Counted from the first letter of the stretch, positions 18,253 through 30,993 are shown. The stretch: 64,000 bases of DNA from an uncultured Maribacter sp. (GCF_947496775.1 NZ_CANMDU010000010.1:1-64000); one strand, 5' to 3'. Numbers and translations: made by a program. The notes: generated by a model from the letters alone, not told the origin.

Positions 18253-21200
18253 TTAAAATTTCAACGCTTCTTTGCGAGCCATAATTTCATCGTACTCTTC
18301 TTTAGAGCCAACGATTATATTATCATAATCTCGCATTCCTGTTCCTGCCGGGATTTTATGCCCAACAATTACATTCTCTTTTAAGCCTTCTAATGTATCT
18401 ACTTTACCACTTACAGCAGCTTCATTTAACACTTTAGTTGTTTCCTGGAAGGAAGCAGCAGAAATAAATGATTTTGTCTGTAATGAAGCTCTTGTAATAC
18501 CCTGAAGTATTGGTGTTGCCGTAGCCGCTACAGCGTCTCTAGCTTCAATTAAATTCTTATCTCCTCTTCTTAGAATAGAATTTTCATCTCTAAGTTCCCT
18601 TGCAGAAATAATTTGACCAGCTTTAATATTATCCGAATCTCCCGCATCCACTACAACTTTCTTTCCATAAATTTCATCATTTTCAACAATAAAATCTTGT
18701 TTATGAATTAGTTGGTTTTCTAAGAAAATTGTATCTCCTGGATCTACAATACGTACTTTACGCATCATTTGCCTTACTACAACCTCAAAGTGTTTATCAT
18801 TAATTTTCACCCCTTGCAAACGATATACTTCTTGCACTTCATTTACTAAGTACTGCTGTACAGCTGATGGGCCTTTTATTTTTAATATATCCTCTGGAGT
18901 AGTAGAGCCATCCGAAAGTGGCATACCTGCTCGAACATAATCGTTTTCCTGAACTAAGATTTGATTAGAAAGTTTTACCAAATACTTCTTAACTTCTCCT
19001 AATTTAGATTCAATAATTATTTCACGGTTACCTCTTTTAATTTTCCCAAAAGAGACAACACCATCTATCTCAGAAACAACTGCTGGGTTCGATGGATTAC
19101 GAGCTTCAAATAACTCAGTAACTCTTGGAAGACCTCCTGTAATATCACCTGCTTTTGCAGACTTACGTGGAATCTTAACTAAGATTTGACCTTCTTTAAT
19201 TTTATCACTATCATCTACCATTAAGTGAGATCCTACTGGTAAATTATAAGAACGCAACACTTCATCATTGGCATTCTTAATTAGTAATGTCGGGATTAAT
19301 TTTTTGTTTCTAGATTCTGAAATTACTTTTTCCTGAAAACCTGTCTGTTCATCAATTTCTACTTGATATGTAATCCCTTGATCTATGTTTTCGTAAGCAA
19401 TTTGACCAGGGAATTCCGAAACAATAACTCCATTATATGGATCCCAAGAACAAATTACATCATCTTTCGCTATTTTGGCTCCATTCTCAATAAATAATTG
19501 AGAACCATAAGGAATGTTATTTGTACTTAATACAATTCCAGATTTAGCATCTACAACTTTTATTTCCGATGTTCTAGAAATAACAATTGTAGCAGGATTA
19601 CCTTCTGAATCTTCACCAACAACAGTTCTTAAATCTTCAATTTCTGCAATACCACCCAACTTAGCGATAAGCTTATTATCTTCAGAAATATTACCTGCAA
19701 TACCACCCACGTGGAATGTACGTAATGTTAACTGTGTTCCTGGTTCTCCAATAGATTGGGCAGCAACTACACCAACGGCTTCACCTCTTTGTACCATTTT
19801 ATTAGTAGATAAGTTTCTACCATAACATTTAGCACAAATACCTTTTTTAGCTTCACATGTTAATGCTGATCGCACTTCCACTTTTTCTACTGGCGATGCT
19901 GAAATTTTCTTAACATCAGACTCCATAATTTCCTGCCCTGCAGAAAGTAATAATTCTTCTGTTAAAGGATTATAAACATCATGTAGAGAAACCCTACCTA
20001 ATATTCTTTCTCCTAATGTCTCAACAATCTCTTCGTTCTTCTTTAAAGCTCTAACTTCTACACCTCTTAAAGTTTCACAATCTTCAATGTTAATAATAAC
20101 ATCTTGGGAAACATCCACTAAACGACGTGTTAAGTAACCTGCATCTGCCGTTTTAAGGGCAGTATCTGCAAGACCTTTACGAGCACCGTGAGTAGATATA
20201 AAATATTCTAAAATCGAAAGACCTTCCTTAAAGTTAGAAAGAATTGGATTTTCAATAATTTCACCACCACCAGCAGTAGATTTTTTAGGCTTAGCCATTA
20301 ATCCACGCATACCGGTTAACTGACGGATTTGCTCCTTAGAACCCCTCGCACCAGAATCAAGCATCATATATACCGAGTTGAATCCTTGTTGATCTTCGCG
20401 AATACGTTTCATAGCCAACTCTGTTAGCATAGCATTCGTAGAAGTCCAAACATCAATAACTTGGTTATAACGTTCGTTATTGGTGATAAGACCCATATTA
20501 TAATTTGCCATAATGCCGTCTACTTGACCATTGGCATCAGCAATCATTTCAATTTTTTCTTTTGGTATGATAATATCCCCTAAACTAAACGATAATCCAC
20601 CTTTAAAGGCAAAATCATATCCTAAAGTTTTAATTCTATCTAAGAAATCTGCTGTAGTAGGTACATCCGTTACGGCTAAAATTCCACCAATAATATCTCG
20701 TAATGATTTTTTATTTAATACATCATTAATATAACCAGCTTCTTCAGGTACCTCCATATTAAACAATACTCTACCCACAGTTGTTGGTATAATTTTGTTT
20801 ACTAACTCCCCTTCTTCATTAAAATCTTTAGCACGAACCTTAATTCCTGCATTAAGATTTACCATTCCTTCATTAAAAGCAATTTCTACTTCTTCATAAG
20901 AATAGAATGTTAATCCTTCACCTTTAATAGGCACCTCTGGGGTAGATTTTCTTTCCTTAGTCATATAATATAGACCCAAGACCATATCCTGTGATGGTAC
21001 CGTTATTGGAGAACCATTTGCAGGATTTAAGATATTATGAGAAGCCAACATTAATAATTGAGCCTCTAAAATAGCCTCAGGACCTAATGGTAAATGAACT
21101 GCCATTTGATCCCCATCAAAATCCGCATTAAATGCAGTACATACCAATGGGTGAAGACGAATAGCTTTACCTTCTATAAGTTTCGGCTGGAATGCTTGTA

Positions 21201-22551
21201 TACCTAAACGGTGTAATGTCGGAGCACGGTTTAATAATACTGGATGCCCCTTAAGAACATTTTCCAAAATATCCCAAACTACTGGCTCTTTTTTATCTAT
21301 TATTTTCTTCGCAGACTTAACTGTTTTTACAATACCTCTTTCAATTAACTTTCGAATTACAAAAGGCTTATAAAGCTCAGCCGCCATATCTTTTGGAAGG
21401 CCACATTCAAATAATTTCAATTCTGGTCCTACAACAATAACCGAACGAGCAGAATAATCTACACGCTTACCAAGTAAGTTTTGACGGAAACGCCCTTGCT
21501 TACCTTTTAATGAATCAGAAAGTGACTTTAAAGGTCTATTAGATTCCGTTTTAACAGCAGACGCTTTACGTGTGTTATCAAATAATGAATCCACAGATTC
21601 CTGAAGCATACGTTTCTCATTTCTAAGAATAACTTCTGGAGCCTTAATTTCTACTAAACGCTTTAAACGGTTATTACGAATAATAACTCTTCTATATAAA
21701 TCATTTAAATCTGAAGTAGCAAAACGACCACCGTCTAATGGTACTAATGGACGTAATTCTGGTGGAATAACCGGAATTACTTTCATAATCATCCACTCTG
21801 GCCTGTTATCTCTATTTTCTTGAGATTCTCTTAAAGCTTCTACAACCTGAAGTCTTTTTAAAGCTTCTGTTTTTCTTTGCTTAGATGTCTCTGTATTAGC
21901 TTTATGCCTTAATTCATATGACAATTCGGTTAAATCAATTCTAGCTAATAAATCAATAAGACACTCAGCTCCCATTTTAGCTATGAACTTATTAGGGTCT
22001 GAGTCTTCTAAATACTGATTTTCTTGTGGTAATTCCTCTGCAATATTAAGATACTCTTCCTCTGTTAAGAAATCCATTTTCTTAACTTCCTCTCCTTCTG
22101 GACCTTTTGCAATACCTGGTTGAATTACTACATAACGTTCGTAGTAGATAATCATATCTAACTTCTTAGAAGGTAATCCAAGAAGATATCCAATCTTATT
22201 AGGTAAAGAACGGAAGTACCAGATATGAGCTACAGGAACAACTAAATTAATATGACCTACTCTATCTCTACGTACTTTTTTCTCTGTAACCTCTACCCCA
22301 CAACGATCACAAACAATACCACGGTAACGAATTCTTTTATATTTACCACAAGCACACTCATAATCCTTAACAGGACCAAAAATACGCTCACAAAAAAGAC
22401 CATCTCTCTCTGGTTTGTGTGTTCTATAGTTAATAGTTTCAGGTTTTAAAACTTCACCTTTAGACTCTCCTAATATTGCCTCAGGAGATGCTAATCCGAT
22501 GGATATTTTATTAAACCTTTTTATTGGGTTATTATCTTTTATTCTAGCCAT
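18253..22551 (-). CDS. rpoC: DNA-directed RNA polymerase subunit beta'
   Basis: The 1432-residue largest subunit of RNA polymerase holds the catalytic magnesium in [12 protein letters not shown], at about residues 472-483. The N-terminal zinc-binding domain has the cysteine series CACGKYKR and CDRCGVEV (residues about 67-90). A second zinc site lies near 890 ([15 protein letters not shown]). Trigger-loop and bridge-helix sequences are present ([22 protein letters not shown], and [19 protein letters not shown]). The gene follows rpoB after a 57-bp gap on the same strand and ends the operon ahead of a strong terminator. Length and order are typical of Bacteroidota. The start [13 protein letters not shown] agrees with homologues. 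Confidence 0.99.
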   Translation of the reverse strand: MARIKDNNPIKRFNKISIGLASPEAILGESKGEVLKPETINYRTHKPERDGLFCERIFGPVKDYECACGKYKRIRYRGIVCDRCGVEVTEKKVRRDRVGHINLVVPVAHIWYFRSLPNKIGYLLGLPSKKLDMIIYYERYVVIQPGIAKGPEGEEVKKMDFLTEEEYLNIAEELPQENQYLEDSDPNKFIAKMGAECLIDLLARIDLTELSYELRHKANTETSKQRKTEALKRLQVVEALRESQENRDNRPEWMIMKVIPVIPPELRPLVPLDGGRFATSDLNDLYRRVIIRNNRLKRLVEIKAPEVILRNEKRMLQESVDSLFDNTRKASAVKTESNRPLKSLSDSLKGKQGRFRQNLLGKRVDYSARSVIVVGPELKLFECGLPKDMAAELYKPFVIRKLIERGIVKTVKSAKKIIDKKEPVVWDILENVLKGHPVLLNRAPTLHRLGIQAFQPKLIEGKAIRLHPLVCTAFNADFDGDQMAVHLPLGPEAILEAQLLMLASHNILNPANGSPITVPSQDMVLGLYYMTKERKSTPEVPIKGEGLTFYSYEEVEIAFNEGMVNLNAGIKVRAKDFNEEGELVNKIIPTTVGRVLFNMEVPEEAGYINDVLNKKSLRDIIGGILAVTDVPTTADFLDRIKTLGYDFAFKGGLSFSLGDIIIPKEKIEMIADANGQVDGIMANYNMGLITNNERYNQVIDVWTSTNAMLTELAMKRIREDQQGFNSVYMMLDSGARGSKEQIRQLTGMRGLMAKPKKSTAGGGEIIENPILSNFKEGLSILEYFISTHGARKGLADTALKTADAGYLTRRLVDVSQDVIINIEDCETLRGVEVRALKKNEEIVETLGERILGRVSLHDVYNPLTEELLLSAGQEIMESDVKKISASPVEKVEVRSALTCEAKKGICAKCYGRNLSTNKMVQRGEAVGVVAAQSIGEPGTQLTLRTFHVGGIAGNISEDNKLIAKLGGIAEIEDLRTVVGEDSEGNPATIVISRTSEIKVVDAKSGIVLSTNNIPYGSQLFIENGAKIAKDDVICSWDPYNGVIVSEFPGQIAYENIDQGITYQVEIDEQTGFQEKVISESRNKKLIPTLLIKNANDEVLRSYNLPVGSHLMVDDSDKIKEGQILVKIPRKSAKAGDITGGLPRVTELFEARNPSNPAVVSEIDGVVSFGKIKRGNREIIIESKLGEVKKYLVKLSNQILVQENDYVRAGMPLSDGSTTPEDILKIKGPSAVQQYLVNEVQEVYRLQGVKINDKHFEVVVRQMMRKVRIVDPGDTIFLENQLIHKQDFIVENDEIYGKKVVVDAGDSDNIKAGQIISARELRDENSILRRGDKNLIEARDAVAATATPILQGITRASLQTKSFISAASFQETTKVLNEAAVSGKVDTLEGLKENVIVGHKIPAGTGMRDYDNIIVGSKEEYDEIMARKEALKF

Positions 22552-22608
22552 AATATAATGGTGATACTAAATTAACAATGTGTTCTTAAATCGTTTTATC
22601 CGATCTGA

Positions 22609-25600
22609 CTATTCCTCTAATCTAATGTCTAAACCTAAACCTTTAAGTTCATGCATTAATACATTAAAGGATTCTGGTAATCCAGGTTCTGGCATTGTTT
22701 CGCCTTTAACAATAGATTCATATGTTTTTGCTCTACCAATAACATCATCGGATTTAACCGTTAATATTTCTCTCAAAGTAGCAGACGCACCATATGCCTC
22801 TAGAGCCCATACTTCCATCTCTCCAAAACGCTGACCACCAAATTGTGCTTTACCACCTAATGGTTGTTGTGTAATTAGTGAGTAAGGTCCTATAGAACGA
22901 GCATGCATTTTATCATCTACCATATGCCCTAATTTCAACATATAAATAACTCCTACTGTAGCTGGCTGATCAAAACGCTGACCTGTACCACCATCATGAA
23001 GATATGTATGTCCAAATCTTGGTATACCTGCTTCATCAGTGTATGCATTAATTTGATCTAAAGTAGCACCGTCGAAAATTGGAGTACCAAACTTTTTACC
23101 AAGTTTAAGACCTGCCCAACCCAATACTGTTTCATATATCTGTCCTATATTCATACGAGAAGGTACCCCTAACGGATTTAATACAATATCCACTGGCGTT
23201 CCATCTTCCAAGAAAGGCATATCTTCATGACGAACTATACGAGAAACAATACCTTTGTTTCCGTGACGTCCTGCCATTTTATCTCCAACTTTAAGCTTAC
23301 GTTTTTTCGCAACATAAACTTTCGCTAACTTTATAATACCTGCTGGCAATTCATCTCCTACAGAGATAGTAAACTTATCTCTTCTAAGGTTCCCTTGAAG
23401 ATCATTTAATTTAATCTTATAGTTATGTAATAAATCTGCTAAAGAAGCATTTGTTTCTTTATCTGTTGTCCAACTTCCACCAACTAAGTGAGCGAAATCA
23501 TCAACAGAATTCAACATCTTCATAGTATATTTCTTGCCTTTTGGCAATACTTCTTCCCCTAAGTCATTTAATACACCCTGCGACGTTTTTCCATTAACTA
23601 AGACAAACAATTTTTCAATCAAAATGTCTTTTAGTTGTTGAAATTTAACTTCGTATTCTAATTCTAAATTAGAAATAGCTTCTTTATCTTCTGAACGCTT
23701 GCGCTTATCTTTAATAGATCTAGAGAATAATTTTTTCTCAATAACCACACCTCTCAAAGATGGAGACGCTTTTAAAGAAGCATCTTTTACATCACCTGCC
23801 TTATCACCGAAAATTGCTCTCAATAATTTTTCTTCTGGCGTTGGATCAGATTCTCCTTTTGGCGTAATTTTACCAATTAAAATATCTCCAGGCTTAACTT
23901 CAGCACCAATACGAATCATTCCATTTTCATCCAAGTCTTTTGTCGCTTCTTCTGAAACATTTGGAATGTCATGCGTTAATTCTTCTGCTCCTAATTTTGT
24001 ATCACGAACATCTAAAGAATACTCATCTACATGTATAGATGTAAATATATCTTCTCGCACTACTTTTTCGGAAATTACAATCGCATCTTCAAAGTTATAC
24101 CCTTTCCAAGGCATAAAGGCAACCACTAAGTTTCTACCTAATGCTAATTCCCCTTTTTCTGTTGCGTATCCTTCACAAAGAACTTGCCCTTTTTTAACTC
24201 TATCTCCTTTTTCAACAATAGGTTTAAGGTTAATACTTGTTCCTTGGTTTGTTTTTCTAAATTTAACTAGTTTATAGGTTTTAGAATCTTCTTCGAAACT
24301 AACTAATCTTTCATCGTCAGTACGATCGTATTTAACCGTAATTTTCTGAGAATCCACATACTCAATAACACCTTCTCCTTCGGCATTAATTAATACTCTA
24401 GAATCTGATGCTACTTGACGCTCTAAACCTGTACCTACAATTGGTGATTGCGGTTTTAATAATGGTACTGCCTGACGCATCATGTTTGATCCCATCAATG
24501 CACGGTTGGCATCATCATGCTCCAAGAAAGGAATAAGAGATGCTGATATAGATGCAATTTGATTAGGAGCAACATCCGTAAATTGTATTTCTGATGGATC
24601 TACAACTGGGAAATCTCCTTCTTCCCTTGCTATTACTTTGTCTGAATCAATAGTACCATCTTCTTTTTTAGGAATATTTGCCTGCGCAATTTTCATTCCT
24701 TCTTCTTCTTCGGCACTTAAATATCTAAACTCATCCATATCCACCTTAGAATCCGTAACCTTTCTATACGGAGTCTCTAAGAACCCCATTGGGTTAACTT
24801 TAGCAAAAACAGCTAAAGAAGAAATAAGACCAATATTTGGACCTTCTGGTGTTTCAATAGGACATAATCTTCCGTAATGCGTATAGTGAACATCACGAAC
24901 CTCAAAACCTGCTCTCTCTCTTGATAAACCTCCTGGCCCAAGTGCAGATAATCTACGCTTGTGTGTTATCTCTGCCAACGGATTCGTCTGATCCATAAAC
25001 TGAGATAATTGGTTTGTACCAAAGAAAGAGTTAATAACCGATGATAAGGTTTTTGCATTAATCAAATCGATTGGTGTAAAAACCTCGTTATCACGAACAT
25101 TCATACGTTCTCGAATGGTTCTTGCCATACGAGCTAAACCAACACCAAACTGAGAAGACAACTGTTCCCCTACCGTACGTACACGACGATTAGAAAGGTG
25201 ATCAATATCATCAATCTCTGCCTTAGAGTTAATTAATTCGATTAAATATTTAATAATCGTTATGATATCAATTTTGGTTAAGACCTGCTTATCCATTCCG
25301 ATATCTAATTGTAATTTTTTGTTCATTCTATAACGACCAACTTCACCTAAGTTGTAACGCTGATCAGAGAAGAATAATTTATCAATAATACCTCTTGCAG
25401 TTTCCTCATCTGGCGGTTCTGCATTACGTAATTGACGATATATATGCTCAACAGCCTCTTTTTCAGAGTTTGTTGGATCTTTCTGTAATGTATTATGAAT
25501 TATAGCATAATCGGACTGCGCATTATTTTCTTTATGTAATAATACCGTCTTAACATCCGCATCCATAATTTCTTGAATATGATCTTTTTCAAGAATGGTG

Positions 25601-26418
25601 TCACGATCTAAAACAATTTCATTTCTTTCAATAGATACCACTTCTCCAGTATCCTCATCCACGAAATCTTCATGCCAAGTATTCAAAACTCTAGCCGCAA
25701 GTTTACGACCTAAAACTTTCTTTAATCCTGCTGCAGATGCTTTAACCTCTTCAGAAAGGTCAAAAATCTCTAATATATCTTTATCTCTTTCAAAGCCTAT
25801 AGCTCTAAATAAAGTAGTAACAGGTAATTTTTTCTTTCTATCAATATATGCGTACATAACGCCATTGATATCTGTTGCAAATTCTATCCAAGATCCCTTA
25901 AAAGGAATTACTCTTGCAGAATATAGCTTTGTTCCATTTGCATGGAAAGATTGTCCAAAGAATACCCCTGGAGAACGGTGTAATTGAGAAACTACAACTC
26001 TTTCTGCACCATTAATTACAAATGTACCACTCGGTGTCATGTAAGGAATTGTACCTAAATATACATCTTGTACAATAGTCTCAAAATCCTCATGTTCCGG
26101 ATCTGTACAATATAATTTAAGTCTAGCTTTTAATGGTACACTATATGTAAGTCCACGTTCAATACATTCTTGAATTGAATATCTTGGTGGATCTATGAAA
26201 TAATCTAAAAACTCCAATACAAACTGATTTCTTGTGTCAGTTATTGGAAAGTTTTCCATGAAGGTGTTATATAATCCTTCATCTCCTCTTTGATCAGATT
26301 TTGTTTCAAGTTGAAAGAAATCTTGAAACGATTTAATCTGAATATCCAAGAAATCTGGATATTCCGGAGTGTTCTTAGCGGATGCAAAATTTATTCTTTG
26401 AGTCTGATTTTTGAACAT
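22609..26418 (-). CDS. rpoB: DNA-directed RNA polymerase subunit beta
   Basis: The 1269-residue beta subunit carries the rifampicin-binding cluster around residues 470-505 ([20 protein letters not shown], then [20 protein letters not shown]) with the usual sensitive-type residues. It also has [13 protein letters not shown], the [20 protein letters not shown] catalytic region, GNKGIVS and the C-terminal [20 protein letters not shown] segment. It is encoded between rplL and rpoC. The 132-bp gap upstream holds an attenuator-like hairpin (26492-26524) that probably sets the ratio of ribosomal protein L7/L12 to polymerase. The start [13 protein letters not shown] is typical of Bacteroidota homologues. 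Confidence 0.99.
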   Translation of the reverse strand: MFKNQTQRINFASAKNTPEYPDFLDIQIKSFQDFFQLETKSDQRGDEGLYNTFMENFPITDTRNQFVLEFLDYFIDPPRYSIQECIERGLTYSVPLKARLKLYCTDPEHEDFETIVQDVYLGTIPYMTPSGTFVINGAERVVVSQLHRSPGVFFGQSFHANGTKLYSARVIPFKGSWIEFATDINGVMYAYIDRKKKLPVTTLFRAIGFERDKDILEIFDLSEEVKASAAGLKKVLGRKLAARVLNTWHEDFVDEDTGEVVSIERNEIVLDRDTILEKDHIQEIMDADVKTVLLHKENNAQSDYAIIHNTLQKDPTNSEKEAVEHIYRQLRNAEPPDEETARGIIDKLFFSDQRYNLGEVGRYRMNKKLQLDIGMDKQVLTKIDIITIIKYLIELINSKAEIDDIDHLSNRRVRTVGEQLSSQFGVGLARMARTIRERMNVRDNEVFTPIDLINAKTLSSVINSFFGTNQLSQFMDQTNPLAEITHKRRLSALGPGGLSRERAGFEVRDVHYTHYGRLCPIETPEGPNIGLISSLAVFAKVNPMGFLETPYRKVTDSKVDMDEFRYLSAEEEEGMKIAQANIPKKEDGTIDSDKVIAREEGDFPVVDPSEIQFTDVAPNQIASISASLIPFLEHDDANRALMGSNMMRQAVPLLKPQSPIVGTGLERQVASDSRVLINAEGEGVIEYVDSQKITVKYDRTDDERLVSFEEDSKTYKLVKFRKTNQGTSINLKPIVEKGDRVKKGQVLCEGYATEKGELALGRNLVVAFMPWKGYNFEDAIVISEKVVREDIFTSIHVDEYSLDVRDTKLGAEELTHDIPNVSEEATKDLDENGMIRIGAEVKPGDILIGKITPKGESDPTPEEKLLRAIFGDKAGDVKDASLKASPSLRGVVIEKKLFSRSIKDKRKRSEDKEAISNLELEYEVKFQQLKDILIEKLFVLVNGKTSQGVLNDLGEEVLPKGKKYTMKMLNSVDDFAHLVGGSWTTDKETNASLADLLHNYKIKLNDLQGNLRRDKFTISVGDELPAGIIKLAKVYVAKKRKLKVGDKMAGRHGNKGIVSRIVRHEDMPFLEDGTPVDIVLNPLGVPSRMNIGQIYETVLGWAGLKLGKKFGTPIFDGATLDQINAYTDEAGIPRFGHTYLHDGGTGQRFDQPATVGVIYMLKLGHMVDDKMHARSIGPYSLITQQPLGGKAQFGGQRFGEMEVWALEAYGASATLREILTVKSDDVIGRAKTYESIVKGETMPEPGLPESFNVLMHELKGLGLDIRLEE

Positions 26419-26491
26419 CTATGGACAGTATTTTGATCGTGAATACTAAATGGGTTGTATACTACTTTATATACATATTATATAAAAAGGC

Positions 26492-26524
26492 TTAGGTCTA
26501 AGCGCAAATTGCGAAAAGACCTAA
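26492..26524 (-). terminator. Attenuator-like hairpin between rplL and rpoB
   Basis: An 8-bp stem (26492-26499 with 26517-26524) encloses a further small GC-rich stem. In the minus direction it is followed by five T residues. It lies in the rplL-rpoB gap and so is expected to terminate part of the transcripts before rpoB. Confidence 0.65.
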
Positions 26525-26550
26525 ACCATAAGTGCTATATGTCGTTGCTA

Positions 26551-26928
26551 TTATTTAAGCTCAACTTCTGCTCCTGCTTCTTCTAATGAAGTTTTAATTC
26601 CTTCAGCTTCGTCTTTAGAAACACCTTCTTTAATTGCTTTTGGTGCGCTATCAACGATATCTTTAGCATCTTTCAATCCTAAACCAGTTAATTCCTTAAC
26701 TAATTTTACAACTGCTAATTTAGAAGCACCAGCCGCTTTTAATATTACATCAAATTCTGTTTGCTCTTCAGCAGCATCTCCACCAGCGGCAGCACCACCA
26801 GCAGCAACAGCAACTGCAGCAGCAGCAGGCTCTATACCGTATTCTTCTTTTAATATATCAGCTAATTCGTTTACTTCTTTTACAGTAAGATTAACTAATT
26901 GTTCTGCGAAATCTTTTAAATCTGCCAT
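26551..26928 (-). CDS. rplL: 50S ribosomal protein bL12 (L7/L12)
   Basis: The 125-residue stalk protein recruits translation factors to the ribosome. The N-terminal dimerisation helix (residues 1-35) is followed by a flexible hinge very rich in Ala and Gly (about 36-58) and then the C-terminal domain with [20 protein letters not shown] and [20 protein letters not shown]. Length is normal. It lies 50 bp downstream of rplJ, whose product anchors L12 dimers on the ribosome, and upstream of rpoB, the order kept in most bacteria. Confidence 0.98.
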   Translation of the reverse strand: MADLKDFAEQLVNLTVKEVNELADILKEEYGIEPAAAAVAVAAGGAAAGGDAAEEQTEFDVILKAAGASKLAVVKLVKELTGLGLKDAKDIVDSAPKAIKEGVSKDEAEGIKTSLEEAGAEVELK

Positions 26929-26978
26929 TTTTACTATCGTTTAATAAATTTTTAAAATATAATTGTTTTTAGTGCGTA

Positions 26979-27494
26979 CTATCTTTCTGATAATGTTTTA
27001 AGGATACCAGCTAGTTTACCACCACCTGATTTAAGTCCAGAAATAACATTCTTAGCAGGAGATTGTAATAAACCAATTATCTCGCCAATCATTTCCTCTT
27101 TAGACTTAATGCTTACTAAAGCATCCAAATTCTCATCACCAATATAAACTGCTTCTTCTACGAAAGCACCTTTTAATAAAGGCTTATCAGATTTTTTTCT
27201 GAAACTCTTTATTAATTTTGCAGGAGCATTTCCTACTTCAGAAAACATTAAAGAAGTATTCCCTTTAAGTACTTCAGGAAGTTCTCCAAATTCTCTATCA
27301 GAAGCCTCCATTGCTTTTGCAAGCAATGTATTTTTAACTACAGCCAGTCTTATATCCGATTTAAAACATGCTCTTCTTAAATCCGAAGTAGTCACTGCAT
27401 CAAGACCAGAAATATCTGCCAAATAAATGGTAGAGCTTTCCCCTAACTGAGTAGTCAAATCCTGTATAACGTTTGCTTTTTCTTCTCTTGTCAT
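26979..27494 (-). CDS. rplJ: 50S ribosomal protein uL10
   Basis: The 171-residue base of the ribosomal stalk binds 23S rRNA through its N-terminal domain and L12 dimers through its C-terminal helix. Recognisable parts are the N-terminal MTREEKANVIQDL, YLADISGLDAVTTSDLRRAC and LAVVKNTLLAKA, and a C-terminal helix NVISGLKSGGGKLAGILKTL. It lies 26 bp after rplA. In other bacteria L10 with L12 represses its own mRNA, but the short gap here leaves little room for a classical leader structure and I do not claim one. Confidence 0.98.
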   Translation of the reverse strand: MTREEKANVIQDLTTQLGESSTIYLADISGLDAVTTSDLRRACFKSDIRLAVVKNTLLAKAMEASDREFGELPEVLKGNTSLMFSEVGNAPAKLIKSFRKKSDKPLLKGAFVEEAVYIGDENLDALVSIKSKEEMIGEIIGLLQSPAKNVISGLKSGGGKLAGILKTLSER

Positions 27495-27520
27495 AATTAA
27501 ATTTTTAAACTACCAGTTAA

Positions 27521-28210
27521 TTAAACTGTTTTTGGATCTAATTGAACACTAGGACTCATTGTGCTAGACATGAAAATTGATTTCATATAAACACCTTTAG
27601 ACGCCGTAGGCTTCAATTTATTCAAAGTATCTAATAACTCTTTAGCATTTCCTGCAATCTTATCCGCAGAGAAAGAAGCCTTTCCAATTGCAGCATGCAC
27701 TATACCTGTTTTATCTACTTTAAAGTCAATTTTACCTGCTTTTACTTCTGTAACCGCTTTAGCTACATCCATAGTAACAGTACCTGTTTTTGGATTAGGC
27801 ATTAAACCTCTTGGCCCTAAAACTCGACCTAGGGGACCTAATTTACCCATTACACTTGGCATTGTGATAATTACATCAACATCTGTCCAACCGCTTTTTA
27901 TTTTATCCAAATATTCATCTAATCCAACAAAATCTGCACCAGCTGCTGTAGCCTCTGCCTCTTTGTCTGGAGTAACCAAAGCCAAAACTTTAACATCCTT
28001 ACCAGTTCCATGTGGAAGCGTTACCACCCCACGAACCATTTGATTTGCTTTTCTTGGATCTACACCCAAACGAACAGCTAAATCTACAGATGCATCAAAT
28101 TTTGTATTTGTTATTTCTTTTACTAAAGCAGACGCTTCATCAATAGAATAAAGTTTATCTTTCTCTATTTTAGCACGAGCCTCCTTTTGATTCTTTGTTA
28201 ACTTTGCCAT
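27521..28210 (-). CDS. rplA: 50S ribosomal protein uL1
   Basis: The 229-residue protein of the L1 stalk moves deacylated tRNA out of the E site. Family features are [20 protein letters not shown] near residue 45, LPHGTGK, the segment [20 protein letters not shown] near 125-145, [11 protein letters not shown], and the C-terminal [18 protein letters not shown]. It follows rplK after 18 bp in the same direction. Length and start ([14 protein letters not shown]) are standard for Bacteroidota. Confidence 0.98.
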   Translation of the reverse strand: MAKLTKNQKEARAKIEKDKLYSIDEASALVKEITNTKFDASVDLAVRLGVDPRKANQMVRGVVTLPHGTGKDVKVLALVTPDKEAEATAAGADFVGLDEYLDKIKSGWTDVDVIITMPSVMGKLGPLGRVLGPRGLMPNPKTGTVTMDVAKAVTEVKAGKIDFKVDKTGIVHAAIGKASFSADKIAGNAKELLDTLNKLKPTASKGVYMKSIFMSSTMSPSVQLDPKTV

Positions 28211-28228
28211 TTAATTGCTTTTAAGATT

Positions 28229-28666
28229 TTAAAAAGGTCTTTTTCCTGCCACTTTTAAACCCATAGATCTTGCTGTTCCTGCGATCATACTCATTGCTGA
28301 TTCTACAGTAAATGCATTTAAATCTACCATTTTGTCTTCGGCTATTGCCTTAACCTGGTCCCAAGTTACATTACCTGATTTTACTCTGTTAGGTTCGCCA
28401 GATCCTTTTTTAATCTTAGCTGCTTCCAATAGCTGAACTGCCGCTGGTGGTGTTTTTACAATAAAATCAAATGATTTATCCTTGTATACGGTGATAACAA
28501 CTGGTAATACTTTACCTGGTTTATCCTGTGTACGAGCATTAAACTGCTTACAGAATTCCATAATGTTAACACCGGCAGCACCTAAGGCGGGTCCAACCGG
28601 TGGCGATGGATTCGCTGCACCTCCCCTAACTTGTAGCTTAACTACTTTACCTACTTCTTTTGCCAT
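28229..28666 (-). CDS. rplK: 50S ribosomal protein uL11
   Basis: The 145-residue protein of the GTPase-associated centre binds the 23S rRNA thiostrepton region. The N-terminal motif [20 protein letters not shown] is diagnostic, followed by [18 protein letters not shown] and the C-terminal rRNA-binding domain with [16 protein letters not shown]. It lies between nusG (67-bp gap) and rplA (18-bp gap). I looked for an internal promoter in the nusG-rplK gap and found no TAnnTTTG match. Confidence 0.98.
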   Translation of the reverse strand: MAKEVGKVVKLQVRGGAANPSPPVGPALGAAGVNIMEFCKQFNARTQDKPGKVLPVVITVYKDKSFDFIVKTPPAAVQLLEAAKIKKGSGEPNRVKSGNVTWDQVKAIAEDKMVDLNAFTVESAMSMIAGTARSMGLKVAGKRPF

Positions 28667-28733
28667 TGTTTAAAATTAAATTGAAAGTGTATCAATGGAA
28701 GCGATACTACTTTTAAATATGTAACAAATTATA

Positions 28734-29285
28734 TTAAATTTTTTCTACTTGCATATAACTTAACTCCAATGGTGTTTTTCTTCCAAAAATCTTAACCATT
28801 ACCTCAAGCTTACGCTTCTCCTCATTAATTTTTTCAACCGTTCCGTTAAACCCATTAAAAGGACCATCTATTACTTTTACCGTTTCACCAAAAACAAAAG
28901 GTATTGCAACGCTATCTGTATTTACAGTTAACTCATCCACCTTACCTAACATTCTATTCACTTCCGATTTTCTCAAAGGAACAGGATCTCCTCCTTTTGT
29001 CTCCCCCAAAAAACCAATAACATTTGTAATAGACCTAATAATATGTATCATTTCTCCACCTAAATTAGCTTTGATCATGATATACCCAGGGAAATACACC
29101 CTTTCTTTATTAATTTTTTTTCCGTTTCTAATCTGAACCACTTTTTCTGTAGGAACTAAAACATCCTCCAGATAATCAGAAAAACCTAAACGAGACACTT
29201 CACTTTCAATGTATCCCTTAATTTTATGCTCCTGACCACTAACAGCCCTTACTACATACCACTTCTTTTCTAAAACTTCAGACAT
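28734..29285 (-). CDS. nusG: Transcription termination/antitermination protein NusG
   Basis: This 183-residue elongation factor binds RNA polymerase through its NGN domain and couples it to Rho or the ribosome through its KOW domain. The NGN domain starts KKWYVVRAVSGQEHKIKGYI and contains VYFPGYIMIKA. The KOW domain (about residues 128-183) has FGETVKVIDGPFNGFNGTVE. It lies 9 bp downstream of secE, the common bacterial order. The phylum also has NusG-like UpxY/LoaP paralogues; the position beside secE and rplK marks this as the housekeeping copy. Confidence 0.98.
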   Translation of the reverse strand: MSEVLEKKWYVVRAVSGQEHKIKGYIESEVSRLGFSDYLEDVLVPTEKVVQIRNGKKINKERVYFPGYIMIKANLGGEMIHIIRSITNVIGFLGETKGGDPVPLRKSEVNRMLGKVDELTVNTDSVAIPFVFGETVKVIDGPFNGFNGTVEKINEEKRKLEVMVKIFGRKTPLELSYMQVEKI

Positions 29286-29294
29286 GATCGCAGT

Positions 29295-29483
29295 TTAATT
29301 TAAAACGTTATCAAAATACAAACCAACCAACTTACTTAAACCAGAATCCACACCCCAAGTTGCCAATGCAAATAAAATAGAGAATACCGCAACCACAACC
29401 ATAAGATTAGATGATTCTGAACGCGGCGGAAGAGTAACATTATTTTTTAACTCCTCTATAGATTCTTTTATATAAGTTAACAT
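29295..29483 (-). CDS. secE: Preprotein translocase subunit SecE
   Basis: The 62-residue single-pass membrane protein stabilises SecY in the translocon. The N-terminal amphipathic segment (YIKESIEELKNNVTLPPRSE) is followed by one membrane helix at about residues 28-50. Gram-negative SecE in Bacteroidota has this minimal form with one helix. It is encoded between tRNA-Trp and nusG, the conserved context, and the short length is typical and not a truncation. Confidence 0.96.
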   Translation of the reverse strand: MLTYIKESIEELKNNVTLPPRSESSNLMVVVAVFSILFALATWGVDSGLSKLVGLYFDNVLN

Positions 29484-29538
29484 AGTTGTTTATTTTTTTC
29501 AATTTTACAAGAAACAGAACATACGTTCTTTTCTTTCG

Positions 29539-29611
29539 CACGGGAGGAGAGACTCGAACTCCCGACACCTGGTTTTGGAGACCAGTGCTCTACCAACTGA
29601 GCTACACCCGT
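29539..29611 (-). tRNA. tRNA-Trp (anticodon CCA)
   Basis: The minus strand folds as a cloverleaf. The D arm is GCTCAGTTGGTAGAGC, the anticodon stem-loop CTGGT-CTCCAAA-ACCAG gives anticodon CCA, and the T arm contains TTCGAGT. The acceptor stem pairs at six of seven positions, with a T-T mismatch at position 6. CCA is not encoded. It lies between tuf and secE, its usual place. Confidence 0.96.
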
Positions 29612-29677
29612 TTGTATTTACATTGAAAGGTATCCGCCAACGGCGGACACCCCTATAATGTAAAACTATAAATTATC

Positions 29678-30865
29678 TTAATCTAAAATTTTAGTAACCT
29701 GACCAGCACCTACTGTTCTACCACCTTCACGAATCGCAAAACGCAATCCTACGCTTAATGCAATTGGAGACAACAACTCAACAGTAATAGTAAGGTTATC
29801 ACCAGGCATAACCATCTCAACCCCTGAAGGAAGATTAATAGTTCCTGTTACATCCGTAGTTCTAACATAAAACTGTGGACGATAGTTATTATGGAAAGGC
29901 GTATGACGACCACCTTCTTCTTTCTTAAGGATATAAACCTCTGCTTCAAATTTAGAGTGAGGAGTCACAGAACCTGGCTTACAGATTACCATACCTCTAC
30001 TAATTTGAGATTTTTCAATACCTCTCAATAAGATACCTACATTATCTCCTGCCTCACCTCTATCTAATATCTTACGGAACATTTCAACTCCAGTAATAGT
30101 AGAGGATAATTTTTCAGCACCCATACCAATAATATCAACTGCATCACCTGTATTTGCAATACCAGTTTCGATACGACCTGTAGCAACAGTTCCACGACCA
30201 GTAATTGTAAATACATCTTCAATTGGCATTAAGAAATCTTTATCAACATCTCTCTTTGGCAATTCAATCCAAGCATCAACTTCTTCCATTAATTTCATTA
30301 CTGTATCTACCCACTTTTGCTCACCATTAAGTGCACCTAAAGCAGAACCAGCAACAACAGGTCCATTATCACCATCATACTCATAAAAAGAAAGTAATTC
30401 TCTTACTTCCATTTCAACAAGCTCTAAAAGTTCTTCATCATCAACCATATCCACTTTATTCATGAATACAACAATTCTTGGAATACCAACCTGACGACCT
30501 AATAAGATGTGCTCACGTGTTTGTGGCATTGGACCATCTGTAGCAGCAACGACTAATATAGCACCATCCATTTGAGCAGCACCAGTTACCATGTTCTTTA
30601 CATAATCCGCGTGACCAGGACAATCTACGTGCGCGTAGTGACGATTTGCAGTAGAATACTCTACGTGCGATGTATTAATTGTAATACCTCTTTCCTTTTC
30701 CTCAGGAGCGTTATCGATAGAATCGAAACTTCTCAATTCAGAAAGACCTGCATTTGCTAAAACTGTAGTAATAGCAGCAGTTAATGTAGTTTTACCGTGA
30801 TCTACGTGTCCAATAGTACCTATATTTAAGTGCGGTTTGGAACGATCAAAAGTTTCCTTTGCCAT
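29678..30865 (-). CDS. tuf: Elongation factor Tu
   Basis: The 395-residue GTPase delivers aminoacyl-tRNA to the ribosome. GTPase motifs are G1 GHVDHGKTT (residues 19-27), the switch I region [26 protein letters not shown] and NKVDMVDD. Domain II ([12 protein letters not shown]) and domain III ([20 protein letters not shown], then [18 protein letters not shown]) are intact. It is encoded within a tRNA cluster (Thr-Tyr-Gly-Thr upstream, Trp downstream), the same arrangement as the thrU-tyrU-glyT-thrT-tufB locus of Escherichia coli. No second copy is present in the window. Confidence 0.99.
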   Translation of the reverse strand: MAKETFDRSKPHLNIGTIGHVDHGKTTLTAAITTVLANAGLSELRSFDSIDNAPEEKERGITINTSHVEYSTANRHYAHVDCPGHADYVKNMVTGAAQMDGAILVVAATDGPMPQTREHILLGRQVGIPRIVVFMNKVDMVDDEELLELVEMEVRELLSFYEYDGDNGPVVAGSALGALNGEQKWVDTVMKLMEEVDAWIELPKRDVDKDFLMPIEDVFTITGRGTVATGRIETGIANTGDAVDIIGMGAEKLSSTITGVEMFRKILDRGEAGDNVGILLRGIEKSQISRGMVICKPGSVTPHSKFEAEVYILKKEEGGRHTPFHNNYRPQFYVRTTDVTGTINLPSGVEMVMPGDNLTITVELLSPIALSVGLRFAIREGGRTVGAGQVTKILD

Positions 30866-30921
30866 GTTTAATGAATTTTAATCTTTAGTTTATATTAGTG
30901 TACAAATTTATGCCTTAATTG

Positions 30922-30993
30922 AGCCAATGACGAGATTTGAACTCGTGACCTCTTCCTTACCAAGGAAACGCTCTACCCCTGAGCTACACCGGC
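30922..30993 (-). tRNA. tRNA-Thr (anticodon GGT)
   Basis: The 72-nt cloverleaf on the minus strand has acceptor GCCGGTG pairing with CATTGGC (two G-T pairs), D arm GCTCAGGGGTAGAGC, anticodon stem-loop TTTCC-TTGGTAA-GGAAG and T loop TTCAAAT. It is 56 bp upstream of tuf. Confidence 0.96.
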
